From positions 1 to 64,000 of the forward strand of contig JANFAH010000091.1 of assembly GCA_024663395.1 (NCBI GenBank): a stretch of DNA of 64,000 nt. Reading direction: 5' to 3'. A program made the translations under genes and the position numbers. Position 1 is the stretch's first letter. The number at the start of each line of letters is the position of its first letter. A model generated the notes under the pieces. The model made no database searches and was not told the origin of the DNA. It saw nothing but the letters and a program-made list of their open reading frames with translations. This DNA comes from Pisolithus tinctorius (Eukaryota; Basidiomycota; Agaricomycetes; Boletales; Pisolithaceae). Below, in pieces: positions 54,373 through 64,000 of the stretch.

Positions 54373-55852
54373 CCCGTCTTCTGGGAAGATTAGCCGGATA
54401 ACTAATTTCTATGGTGCGCACGAACGACGAGCTCCTCATCACGACTGTCAGTCATGACATGCATCAACGCCGTTCTGTACGACTCTGCCACAAGAATCCC
54501 AGCACATTCGGGCCTAAACCATCCGGAACCAGGAGCTTGGAATGACGAGATATGCTTGTGTGGATGGTAGAGGTGAGTTCAGGGCAACCCGTAACATCTG
54601 TACTGTTACTCTACCTGTGTTCTAGAAGAAATTCGCGCATGACGAGTGCTTTCGACACCATAGGCATGAATGAGGGTCTAATGACCCGGTAACACGGACG
54701 GTGCTGCGATCTGTACCTCCAGCACGTCCTAGTAATTCACTGAGTCGGTAATTCGATGTTACGCGTTACTATTGCTGACTGGAATTCAAATCAGACTCTA
54801 GGGTTGTAACTGGGGCAGTACGTAGGTTCCCATTAGTCCTGGACCCCACCTCACGATCTGACTTGTTTTGTGGCCCTTTCCATGCTGCGAACGCGTTTGA
54901 AATAACAGAATATCTGTCAAGTTTGAGGTGAGGCCTCAGGACGATAACTGACAGCACCGGGTTGCTGTGTATATGCAGGTTCTTCCAATTCCGTCCACGG
55001 TGGCTTTCTGAGTTTTCAATATTTATATTCCATTGAGACTCTGACAGAATGAATGAACACTCACCGTTATTATGATTTCCCAAGGATATCGTTAGTCGTG
55101 AACAAGCCTACACGACTCTGAATCTGGTATGGGCAGCCATCTTTTAAATCATTATGCTTCCGCACTGCCCACGACGTCTTGTACCTGACGTTGCTGTAAT
55201 TATAGAAGTGCCTGCTATCTGATCTCCTATGGGCGGCTATGACTGGGTTGAGGCGGTTTACTCGTCTGTTCCATATCAAGTTCCCAACTTCCCCCAGTTC
55301 TGTACCTGTCACCGAGGAACGTGGGCACCAGTAAGTGCTCAGTCTCTGAAACTCGTATCTGGTTCGTTTATCAGGGTATGATGAACCAGATTCATGGAAG
55401 TGGTGGCGGCCATATTCACCTTGGGCACACTGGTTGTCTTCAAAGTGCAGAGCTTTGAAACGCTAGGCTCGTCCAAGATATACAGCACAACGGACCTGGT
55501 ACTCAGACTTATCACCTCCAAGCACTGATCACTGCAGAACACCTGTCGTATCAGAACATTTCGTCCCCCTCTTCATGTCTAGGTGTCTTCACGCACGCCT
55601 CACTTCTCTCTCGAAAACGCCAAAGGTCATCCAAGTTCTATGGGACTTTTAAGGCTACTTTCGCCCAGAACATTGACGTCGTCATCAATTGGAGCAATGT
55701 CACTCGGGACCAGTACAAGAATTCGTTTCCCGGACAGAGTGAAGCCGGACGCATAGGGTTCGCGAACGCGCAGATTGAGGGAGAGACAGTGTCCAGGAAT
55801 TTTGATCCTCAATTGGTAGCCCGGACTCTGGAACCTTTCCGTGACTAAGCAT
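54373..55852 (+). pseudogene. Unrecognised multi-exon gene, right-arm copy
   Basis: Counterpart of the gene in the left arm, here on the plus strand. The last exon, about 55572-55847, reads SSKFYGTFKATFAQNIDVVINWSN and ends with a stop at 55846 after RTLEPFRD. Upstream exon-like pieces contain NDIVSREQAYTTLNLVWAAIF at about 55080 and GYDWVEAVYSSVPYQVPNFPQ at about 55230. No family recognised. I see no clean start. Confidence 0.4.
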
Positions 55853-56125
55853 TGGATACCATAGGTTCTCCGAAGCAGTTGACAACGACCGCCAGTCTTC
55901 GTGTGTAAACGAGAAAGTGGTGAGCTCCTCAAAACCTACGCAAGGACGATGGAGGAAAGGAGTTGGTGATGGTGCCGGCCCCGGTGTGGTAATTTTATCG
56001 CTTTAACTCCCAGAGACGGGCCGGTATCGGTTGCTTCCGAAACATTCAAATACTCAGCGTCCAGAAATATATCCGCAAAAACTAGGGCTGCGTATTGAAA
56101 AGCGTACATATAAGTCCAAAACGAC

Positions 56126-57663
56126 TCATTGTGTGATACTATGTTGGTACATTTCCCGTAGGCGCTTCCGGACGTGTTCTCCTGCATTGATGGTTTCGTA
56201 CCTGGCTGGTCTCTCAGCGGATACGCAACTTGGTATGGGCTGGAGGAGGTAAGTGACTTGACCTTCGCGGGCAAGAACCAAAGACCAACATACCTCGACC
56301 TCGACGTGGGGATCTGCACCCATGAACTGTGCAATGGAATAACGACAGACGCCGCTCCTGTTGATCACTCTATGCACGGTCGACCTAAATATGTCATCTT
56401 TCAGGAGAAGCATGTAAGACTCGAATTAGGATAGGGTATTCGGAATGGCAGCTCACTCGTCCATCGCGAAAGCAAGTCGCCGATACTGAGTGCAATCAGC
56501 CAGGTAATTTATGAAAAGCGCTTTCGGTCTGGGACGTACTTGATGACCAGCGTGCCGGGAATTGGCGTAGCATTTATCCATTGCTTCTCCGAGTTTAGGA
56601 TCTGCAGAGCCTGAACACCAGGTTCCTGCCATAAGATGGTGAAACACTGCATGTTATTTCAGTTCTGTATTCGCGAAGTCGAACGCCTTGGTGAGAATCC
56701 TTACCTCGAAACTAAGGAATATTGTCAGTGCATGTTTAAAAATACAAGTGGAGTGCTCACTCGGAGTGAGCACCGATTCCAACGATACGGTCGTCTTCGG
56801 AACCTGTTTGAGGGGGATAATGGAGTCCCCGCATGATTGGGTCACGCTTGAGCTGAAAAAACCGGGGTGAGGACGATGAGTTTTAAGTAGGAACGACGGT
56901 ACCTTGTCATCGAAGTACGTTTCAGGGAGATCCAGCGCGAGGGCAAATAGGCGGTGCAGAACCTTTCCAACACCAAAAGCCGCGTGGCTTGATGACGGAG
57001 CTAGATGAGTACACTCAAACAGCATATCGCTGTGAAACATACTAGTAATTGACGAAGGCTTCACGGAACCCAGCGGGTTCCGAGGGCCATAGGTTTCCAG
57101 AAAACGTAGTATCGCCATCTGCTTTCTTGTCATCGCCTTCCTTTGGTACCAGTTCTTCCCGACTGATTACGAAACCTTCGTACAGATCACCTCTGTTGGC
57201 TAGGTCGATGTTGGAATCTAAAAGAGGCTCATATCCTCTGAAATGTGTGCCCTGTTTGTGGAAAAGCTTACTCCGGATGAGGCGAAGATCAAGGTGATAC
57301 GAGAACAATGGGCCTACCTTCATCTTCGTCTCAGTCGGGAGAGAAAAGTAAGCTTTCATCGCCGAGAGGACCTCATTGATTGTCTCTTCAGGGATACCGT
57401 GATTTTTAACTGCAAATGGCTCGTTGGAAAATGTTTAATGTCAAGTCAGAAGGGTCTGCCCCCACCGTAAAAGAACCCAACACTCATGCACGCATCTCTG
57501 ATCTGCCGAGCCAATGCAGCCCGTTCTTTAGGTGTCGACGCATGTCCTATATCTCTGTCTGAAAAGTGAAGCCGAGTAGTACTAGGAATCGAAAGGCGAC
57601 GCACATAATAGGAATGCAATCGAAAGCACCGCTCACCGAAGTCGCAGATATCGCCACGGACAT
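56126..57663 (-). CDS. Fe(II)-dependent dioxygenase, isopenicillin-N-synthase family, copy I
   Basis: Inverted twin of H: ATG 57663 to TGA 56126 on the minus strand, same exon plan, no stop found. Micro-exon at 56705-56711 (TTTCGAG) with acceptor TTAG in place of GCAG in H. GIGAHSD, RSTVHRVINR and RYS are intact. Differences from H in sampled exons are mostly transitions; one is Ser to Cys in the FDSIP segment (FDCIP). It is preceded by the same promoter region as H (TTATCAGCTAGGC on the minus strand at about 57730). It should be expressed if H is. Confidence 0.82.
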
Positions 57664-59147
57664 CTTGAGGGGGTGGCTTTATCACTCATTCTCTGCATAA
57701 ATATACAGCCTGAGCGCCTAGCTGATAAGAAACAACTGGCGCAAACATGCAAATACAAACCTCAAAGTTCGGACCATATGAACCACTTAGAGAACACAAG
57801 AGTCTTGGTGACTTGGAGTCGGGGGAAGTGGTGATGAGTCAGTGCCAATATATCCGTATCCACTGATCACATTTGACGTTGTTTTGCTTTCATCCCCTTT
57901 TGGGTTTCCCGTCCTTGTCTGGTATCCAGACTACTGTCCTTCCGTGGTGCGCCTACTTCCCTCTGGTGTCATGCTTTGTGTCACGGGCGCACGACTCTAC
58001 ACTTTTTATTTTATAGTTGTTCTCTGTCATCGTTTTGCATGTTTGTTGCTTCGTCTTCTGGGTTAATCAAGGCTAGGTCGCCTTCTGCTACGTGTGTGGT
58101 GTACCTCCTGTGCCGTTGACGCTTCCCCTGCTCGGCTTCATGTATATCGCCCTTTCAACGATGACATTCACCGTGACAATACTTTCCCATTCCGTACCAC
58201 TCGTTGTTCGTATCCATATCCAAGTTGCGATCATTGTGGTCCCCCGCCTCTTCTTTCTCCATCCCAATCCACATCATTTCATAAACATTTACGAGCGCCC
58301 AAACACTTCCAGCCTTCGCGCATGGTCCCTCCCAGCGTGAACGGTCCAGACACATTCTGCGCGCGAAGTTGCGCAGGTCGTACACAAAAGCCCGTGATAC
58401 CGGACCCCGGCCTGGTGCAGAGTAACGTCCCTCCGCATCAGACCAACCGCAGTCATGCCAACATCTGTGACTCGTCGGTGATTAACTTCGGGTTCAACAA
58501 TTGATAATGGTTGACGTGGATGTGCTTCATGGATTCCACTTAATGCTCAAAGTCTATTGTTGAGCACTGGACTTTTATCCATTGCTTCTCTGAGTCTAGT
58601 ACCTGAAGACCTTGAATATCGGGTTTTTGCCATAAGATGGTGAAACACTTACCGACGAGTTATCAGCACACCCTCGGGATAGAGGTGCATAATGTGAGAT
58701 AAACCAAACGTGTTCTGTCATTCTACAACCTGCATGAAATGCTTATGTAAGCTGCATAGACCTGGCAGTTGACCGTTGAACGTTGAGTGTGCGGCTCGAA
58801 CAGATGATGCCTTCGGTGCGGGAAATGTCTTATCAGAAATGGAAACGAGTTCCAGTCTATCCACGTCTCACTCCCAGCGTCGGAAACCACCGGTAGGTTT
58901 ATCCAACCGGTGAAATTTCCTATTGGCTCAAATCAGGGGAGCCCAGTTGCATTCGCGGCGACAAGAAAGGTCGCCGAGGTTCGTACAAGTGATTTTGTGC
59001 AGGTAATGAAGGTTCGTTACTCAGCCTGCTGTGGAGCTTCCTGTAGCAGATGCAAGTTCGTCCTATAAAGCATTCGAGTACCAGTAACCAGTGACATATA
59101 CGATAAAGTCCAGGACGTGTGTTCAAAAGCGTACATATGTAAACGAC
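57664..59147. other. Flank DNA between copy I and fragment J
   Basis: Inverted copy of 46914-48378. 58094-58504 is open for 136 residues on the plus strand with a Cys/His/Pro-rich stretch (RCSYPYPSCDHCG) that might be a zinc-binding remnant of a mobile element; the left-arm copy is closed by a stop after about 110 residues. A second orphan exon 8 lies near 58570-58650 on the minus strand. Confidence 0.4.
58570..58650 (-). pseudogene. Orphan exon 8, inverted copy
   Basis: Reverse complement of 47397-47475; ends at the CACCATCTTATGGC block (minus strand). Confidence 0.7.
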
Positions 59148-59350
59148 TTAGTGTCTTTCATTTTGTCTAGTCGCGCCATTGGAGGTGGTGACACTTTGTT
59201 GGTACATTTCCTGAATGCGCTTCCGGACGTAATCTCCTGATTTGATGGTTTCGTACTTGGCTGGTCTCTCAGGAGATACACAACTCGGTATGGGCTGGAA
59301 GAGCTATATGATCTGGGTCTCGTGGCAAGAATCAAAGGCCAACATACCTC
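59148..59350 (-). pseudogene. Dioxygenase fragment J (3' end of copy G, inverted)
   Basis: The last exon of the family (PSCVSPERP-type segment, then IRKCTNKVSPPP-like tail) on the minus strand, ending at a TAA at 59148-59150. Everything upstream is missing because the inverted arm stops at 59350. The break falls in the intron just before this exon. Confidence 0.75.
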
Positions 59351-61905
59351 AATTTCACAGACACTTCCTCCTACCATCAATGTGGTCGTCAGCGGGGAAA
59401 CGTATCTTGCCGGTGTTGATGGCCCTGTCTGACCTTAATGAATGTATGAGGACCGGCACGAGGCTTTCTGCACCATTACGCCTTACGATGCTCACTGGGC
59501 GGCGCGTGAGAAGGAGCTAAAGACCGCTGGTTTACGCCGATAGGCCCGGGGAGGTCTTCGTTCCGAGGTTCCTGGTTTCTTTTTGATGGAGATGATAGGT
59601 TACGAAGACGACAACACTGTCCTGTCGGTAGTTCGTTCTGGAAATATGGGCTTCCTTCCACAAACATGATGCTTACCGTTTTAGACAAAGGTGTGATCTG
59701 CGTTACCCTCCTTTGACCGAGTAACAGCGTCGGACGCAGTTGTCGGTAGACTCCCGGCTTTGCGCCGAGGTGTTTCGGTTGGTTAGCTCTGGATGCGGTA
59801 CATCCATCTGTTGGTTCACATTGCAATCAATTCCAGCTCTTGCATGGATGGTACCTGCATGAAGGAGAAAGCGTGAATAAGTCAGTTCAGTAATTATGAT
59901 TTGGGAGTTGGCATACCAACTCCAATATACCAGCCACAAACGCGGGACCTTCCGCGGGCCTGGCTTGGTGCTCTGCCTTAGCTGCTCACCTGTGTTATCG
60001 TCTCCTCGTTTCTGCCGGCTCATCCACCATGAGATCCTCCAGTACTCGTATTATTCACCAAAATCTGGTTGACTTAGATATGGACGGCCTGGATGTCAAG
60101 TTAATCAGTTTATCTGATGTCAACAGGGACCCCACCGACTTGGAGGCTGTCGTTGCTCGCAACGAAGGCCGTGCGCTTGGCCTTTCTGCTGCATACTCAC
60201 CCTTTGGTGGTCTCCGCCTACTTGCTATCGCTGACGCCACGACCGTGGTGATCGTCGATTTTGAGTCGGATATCAGCGGGAGCGACAGGCATGTTAGTCC
60301 GCCAAACGATCCCGCCGCGAGGCCATTCGATTATCTGCGCGACCTCGTCCTCCAGCGCTCCACCGGCTACGTATACAGTTTCGACATGGCTCCATTGGCT
60401 CTGTCACTCTGGCAAAGCCATGGTCTCCGTATTTGCCGCTCAGTCGATATGCAGTGTGCAGGATCTGCTACTTCCCGCGCCCCGCTCAATACCATCAAGT
60501 TTGCTGTCGGTGACACGACTCGCGTATTCGAAGATAACATCGTACGAACTTTCAACGACCACATATTTCGCTGTGTGCCGAGCGACCCGGTCAACAACCA
60601 AACAACAACACCACTCGCTCAACGAGCATGGGTAACACATTATATCTCGCAGCTCGGTCCAATGGAAGGTAGATTTGCCGAAGTGCCTCCAATTAACATG
60701 ACAAAGTTCTCTGATACAGTATGTAGTCAGAGCTCGATGATTATTTTTCTCACTGCACCCTTTTTTTTGTTACAGCTGCTTCGGTTTTTGGCGAAGAGTT
60801 CAACAGATGCCTTTCGGCTCGAAGAGCAAAGGCCACGTGAAACCACTCGTACCGTGACAGTGACCTCACGTTCCAGGGGCCAGGGGCAAGTGACTGCAAG
60901 AGTTGATCGATTCCAAAATAGATTCCGTGCAGGTAATAATCAAGTAAGGTCTCCCTGTACTCATCCTTTTCTGATTTTACATAATGAACTGTGTTGTTTT
61001 AGCAAATGCATATTGATGTGCCTTCTACACCCACTGTGGGGGGCTACTCAATCCCTGCAAGCATTCTTGCAGCTCGTGGTGGGGATGTCAGGCTGAGGAC
61101 TGAGGGGTCCCTTGGTGCTGGCAGCCAGACAGCCATAATCACTTTGGTTGGAAGGGAGGCCTCCGCTGCTGCAGAGGTCAAGAGGGCTCAGATTATTCTA
61201 CTCATCTTGCAAGGGAAGATTTCTACAGAGGGTCAAAGTCTCAATCCTTGGGTTCATCAGATTTATCTTGACCCCAGTGATAACTTCACATGGCCAGCTG
61301 AGTGGGCCAGTGTCTCATCCCCTGTCAGATTCAACCCAGATGAGGCATTGTACCCTCTCAATTCTTCTCAGGTAGAGGCAGTGAGGAGGATGCTTGATGA
61401 ATCTAATGATTCTAGAGCTACCATCATTCAGGGACCTCCAGGCACTGGAAAGACCACTGTCATTGCTGCCTTTGTTCAGGCTGCTGTGGAGGCAGGGAGA
61501 AGAGGTATCTGGTTGATAGCCCAGTCAAATGTTGCTGTCAAAAATATTGCTGAGAAGTTGGCTATGTTTGGTCTGCAGAACTGGAAGCTTCTAGTGTCAG
61601 CTGATTTTTTTGAATTTTGGTGTGTGTCTCCCATATGGTGTGTCCACCACACTCATCCATCCTAGGCATGAACACCTTTATACAAGCATTCATGCCAATA
61701 TTATTGTCAGTGATGAGTTTGTTGATAGAGGTGCTCTCTCTGGGCAGTTGTCTGGGTGCCCAGTTGTGCTGTGCACACTGGGCATGCTCTCTAGTCCTGC
61801 CCTTCATCATTCTGGAGCTTTTGGGGAGGTCCAACTCCAGACCATTGTTGTTGATGAAGCTTCTCAAATTGAGGTTGGCAACTACATCCCCTTGTTTACA
61901 ACCAC
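59351..61905 (+). repeat. Direct repeat, copy 2 (helicase 5' half)
   Basis: Starts exactly where the inverted arm ends and matches 51809-54368; the sequence continues into the unique 3' half of the helicase. Confidence 0.92.
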
Positions 61906-62822
61906 CACCACCATCAGGAAAGTGACATTCATTGGAGATGACAAACAATGTGAGTTTTTCAGTGGTAGTTTGATGGTACACACTGAAGGTCTTTAGTGCC
62001 ACCCCATGGCCAAGAACAAATTAGTACATTGCAAAGCATCTTTGAAGTGGAGCATTTGAAGAAAAATAGGATCTTGCTTGATACACAGTGTATGTATATA
62101 TATATATATTCTGATCAGGTTAATGATGACTACTGTGCAGATCGCATGCCACCTCAAATTGGAGAGTTCATTTCTAAGGCTGTCTATGAGGGCTTCTCAG
62201 GTCCAATGAAGCACATCCTTTGCCTCACACTGATGTTCCAACCTGCCATTTTGTAAATGTACCTGGGGAGCAACTGCCTCATGGAACTGGTTGGAAGGTG
62301 GGAGAAGTTTTTTATTACAAGGGTGAATGCTAATGTGATAATTAGAATCTCCAAGAGTGCCAAGCAATCCTGAAGCTGGCCCAAATCTTTCAGAATCAAG
62401 GGAAGAGGTTCAAAATCATCACCCCTTATAAAGATCAAAAGACATTGATTGAGAATGAACTCAAAAGTGCTGATGTGCAGTGGGAGGACAAGTGTTTTAC
62501 TGTTGATTCCTTCCAGGGTAAGATCATTTTCTTCTCTATTTTCCATACTACCCCTGACATATCAGCAGGGAATGAAGAAGACTATATTATCATTTCTCTT
62601 GTTCGTTCTTCAGAGCTGGGATTTCTTGAATCTCTTCAAAGGAACAATGTAATGCTCACAAGATGCAAAAGAGGAATGGTGATTTTCACCAGTAAGAAGT
62701 TTATGGAAAGGTATGGGAAAGGGTGTTTGGTTGGCCAGTTGCTTGAATATTATGATGAAGCCTGGATTGAAATCCAGGAAATGGAGAACACACACCTTCA
62801 TCTGATATGTGGAAACAGGTAG
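60029..62822 (+). pseudogene. UPF1-like helicase, copy 2, nearly complete
   Basis: ATG 60029. Exons 1-3 as in copy 1; exon 3 ends near 61618, where the intron to 61668 restores DFFEFWHEHLY. Exon 4 (to 61949) has SIHANIIVSDEFVD and VVDEASQIE (motif II). Exon 5 (61997-62089) follows GDDKQLPPHGQEQ; exon 6 from 62141 has QYRMPPQIGEF. From about 62190 the frame is off by one base before the EAHPLPHTDVPTCHFV stretch; then NLQECQAILKLAQIFQ and ITPYKDQKTLIENEL, the split FTVDSFQ-GNEEDYIIISLVRS (motif V) and NVMLTRCKRGMVIF (motif VI), ending TAG 62820. It is an SF1 helicase of the UPF1/SMUBP2 kind, RNA or DNA dependent. One frameshift makes it uncertain whether this copy works; it could be an assembly slip. 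Confidence 0.85.
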
Positions 62823-64000
62823 GTAATTGGGTGTAGAGACATGTTCTTGCTTTCCTTGCTTTGTTGCATTCTGTGCTATCTTGATGTTTGCTTGTTGTGC
62901 TTTATGCTTTTCTTTTTGTTGTGTTCTGTGCTATTGTTCTCCCATTCATCTTCCATGTATCATACCATACTAGAAAAGAAAAGAAAAAAAAGCAAAAGGG
63001 ATGCAGCGCATTCTCTGTTGCAACAATGCTGCAGTGTGATTATTCACAGCTTTTCAGATGTCATGATTTTACAGTGAAGTATATCTATAGCCTTTAACAG
63101 AGCCCAGTCTGACATGTTCTGTGGTAGCTTGTACACAATGGCCACTTGGGACAGCAACTCTGGACTCTGTAATGTTGACTAAAAGACATACCATCACCAA
63201 AATGGCCAACATGATTACCTCTCTCATCTCTTTCTGCACACTTGCTGATACAGATACCCCACATGCATGTCAGAGTATAACAAAGGTCATCCATGAATGT
63301 ATGAGTAGAGATGATTGAGCAGAAATACTTGGAGTCAATGCAGAATTTGATGGAGGGTTCAACAAGGTTCATTGCACCAGAAGTTTACAATCATGAGAAA
63401 CATGTTTTGCATTGGCAGAACAGAATATGCATAACCAACACTATACCCACTTAGGAATGGAGCACCAAACCTGCCATGTACAGAAAATGGACAGTAAATG
63501 ACAACAGTCAAATGTATGAAACCTAGCTGTGGGGGACTCAATGAATATAAAAGGCACAAAATACACCCACCCAGTTCTACAGAATTACCAACCCTCATTC
63601 AACCCAGTTGCCATGTCCGACTTTACCAGAAAACAGGATCTGCAAGAAATACATCACGCCATCCAGGTTCCCATTTAGTCTTTTGGCTGTTGTATGACCG
63701 TGATGGTTCACTTCTTCGAGCAAGCGACGTGTGCCCAGTCGCCTGCCGTCAAGCAAGTTCCATTAGGTACCCAAGATGTTCCATAAACCTGGACGACCCG
63801 GTTCCGGGGCCTGCGATGGCCGCACAGGTGGGTAGAGCATGTGCACGAAGCACAGAGATTGGAAGGGCAAGGGCGATTCCAGTGGCTAGGAGAGGACCAT
63901 TAGATCAGAGTAAGTAACATAATAGCACCCACTTACTGCATCGTCGATATCCCTTCCTTCTACGGCCTCTGCAAGTCTGATCCTTCCTGGTCCTACACTC
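62823..64000. other. 3' flank of the helicase; no recognised gene
   Basis: T-rich and A-rich tracts (62830-63000), CpG-poor to about 63600, then CpG-rich. The strongest local signal is ATATAAAAGG near 63545 followed by ATG 63614, which could be a promoter and leader of something beyond the window. An open frame 63498-63917 gives no known domain. Confidence 0.4.

Larger units (their letters stand above)
54373..59350 (-). repeat. Right arm of the 5-kb inverted repeat
   Basis: Inverted copy of 46701-51718, from CCGTCTTCTGGGAAG to AACATACCTC. It abuts helicase copy 1 on its left and direct-repeat copy 2 on its right with no spacer, which dates the insertion of the arm with the duplication of the helicase. 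Confidence 0.9.

Noticed and set aside
57842..58340. Hydrophobic, membrane-like open frames
   Set aside because: Other frames of the same DNA look as good and T-rich DNA encodes hydrophobic residues by chance.
46701..59350. Inverted arms as a composite DNA transposon
   Set aside because: No short inverted ends or target duplication at 46701/59350; the left border is in an intron of copy G, which fits template switching better.
22983..59350. Secondary-metabolite gene cluster (beta-lactam-like)
   Set aside because: Family resemblance to isopenicillin N synthase only; no peptide synthetase or acyltransferase in the window.
62090..62140. TATATATA tract as a promoter
   Set aside because: Lies in an intron of helicase copy 2 between good splice sites.
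1..64000. tRNA, rRNA, CRISPR array or bacterial operon
   Set aside because: None found by eye; intron structure and gene families are those of a basidiomycete nucleus.

Overview
This is nuclear DNA from a filamentous basidiomycete, most likely an Agaricomycete. The evidence is gene style: many 45-60 nt GT-AG introns, HET and TPR genes, a DUF6534-type membrane protein, a UPF1-like helicase with CpG-poor 3' exons, fungal Ty3/Gypsy elements and a PIF/Harbinger transposon. There are no bacterial operons, rRNA genes, recognisable tRNAs or CRISPR arrays. The window is accessory, repeat-driven DNA.

Layout. (1) 1-10949 holds three Ty3/Gypsy retrotransposons, all on the minus strand and nested: element 1 (LTR 5140-5732, gag, protease, RT/RNase H running off the left edge) sits in the gag of element 2 (LTR 6175-6761, gag 5' end), which sits in the RNase H/linker region of element 3 (LTR 10213-10949). 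(2) 10950-13668 is CpG-poor DNA with no gene I recognise. (3) 13672-22562 is a PIF/Harbinger transposon with TTA target duplications, a DDE transposase and a Myb/SANT-like second gene. It is split by a complete chromodomain Gypsy element (14835-20684, 394-bp LTRs, GAATA target duplication). (4) 22980-59350 is an array of isopenicillin-N-synthase-family Fe(II) dioxygenase genes, here called copies A to J. D, F, H and I look intact; G has one broken splice site; A, B, C, E and J are dead or partial. HET and TPR-HET genes lie between A, B and C, and a DUF6534-type gene between F and G. (5) 46701-61905 is a large rearrangement. A 5-kb arm with the 3' end of G and all of H is repeated in inverted orientation at 54373-59350, and the 5' half of a UPF1-like helicase gene is present twice in direct orientation on either side of the inverted arm. 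The second helicase copy continues to 62822.

How the parts relate. The retroelements and the Harbinger element are inactivated mostly by CpG to TpG/CpA changes, the signature of cytosine methylation followed by deamination. The dioxygenases keep promoter, exon structure and active-site residues, so at least four may still be expressed. The tandem, inverted and truncated copies point to repeated segmental duplication rather than retroposition, because introns and flanks were copied too. No backbone biosynthesis gene (PKS, NRPS, terpene cyclase) is visible, so I do not claim a metabolic cluster.

Limits: percent differences are counts by eye over short stretches, exon borders are inferred from GT-AG sites and comparison between copies, and apparent one-base indels could be assembly errors.
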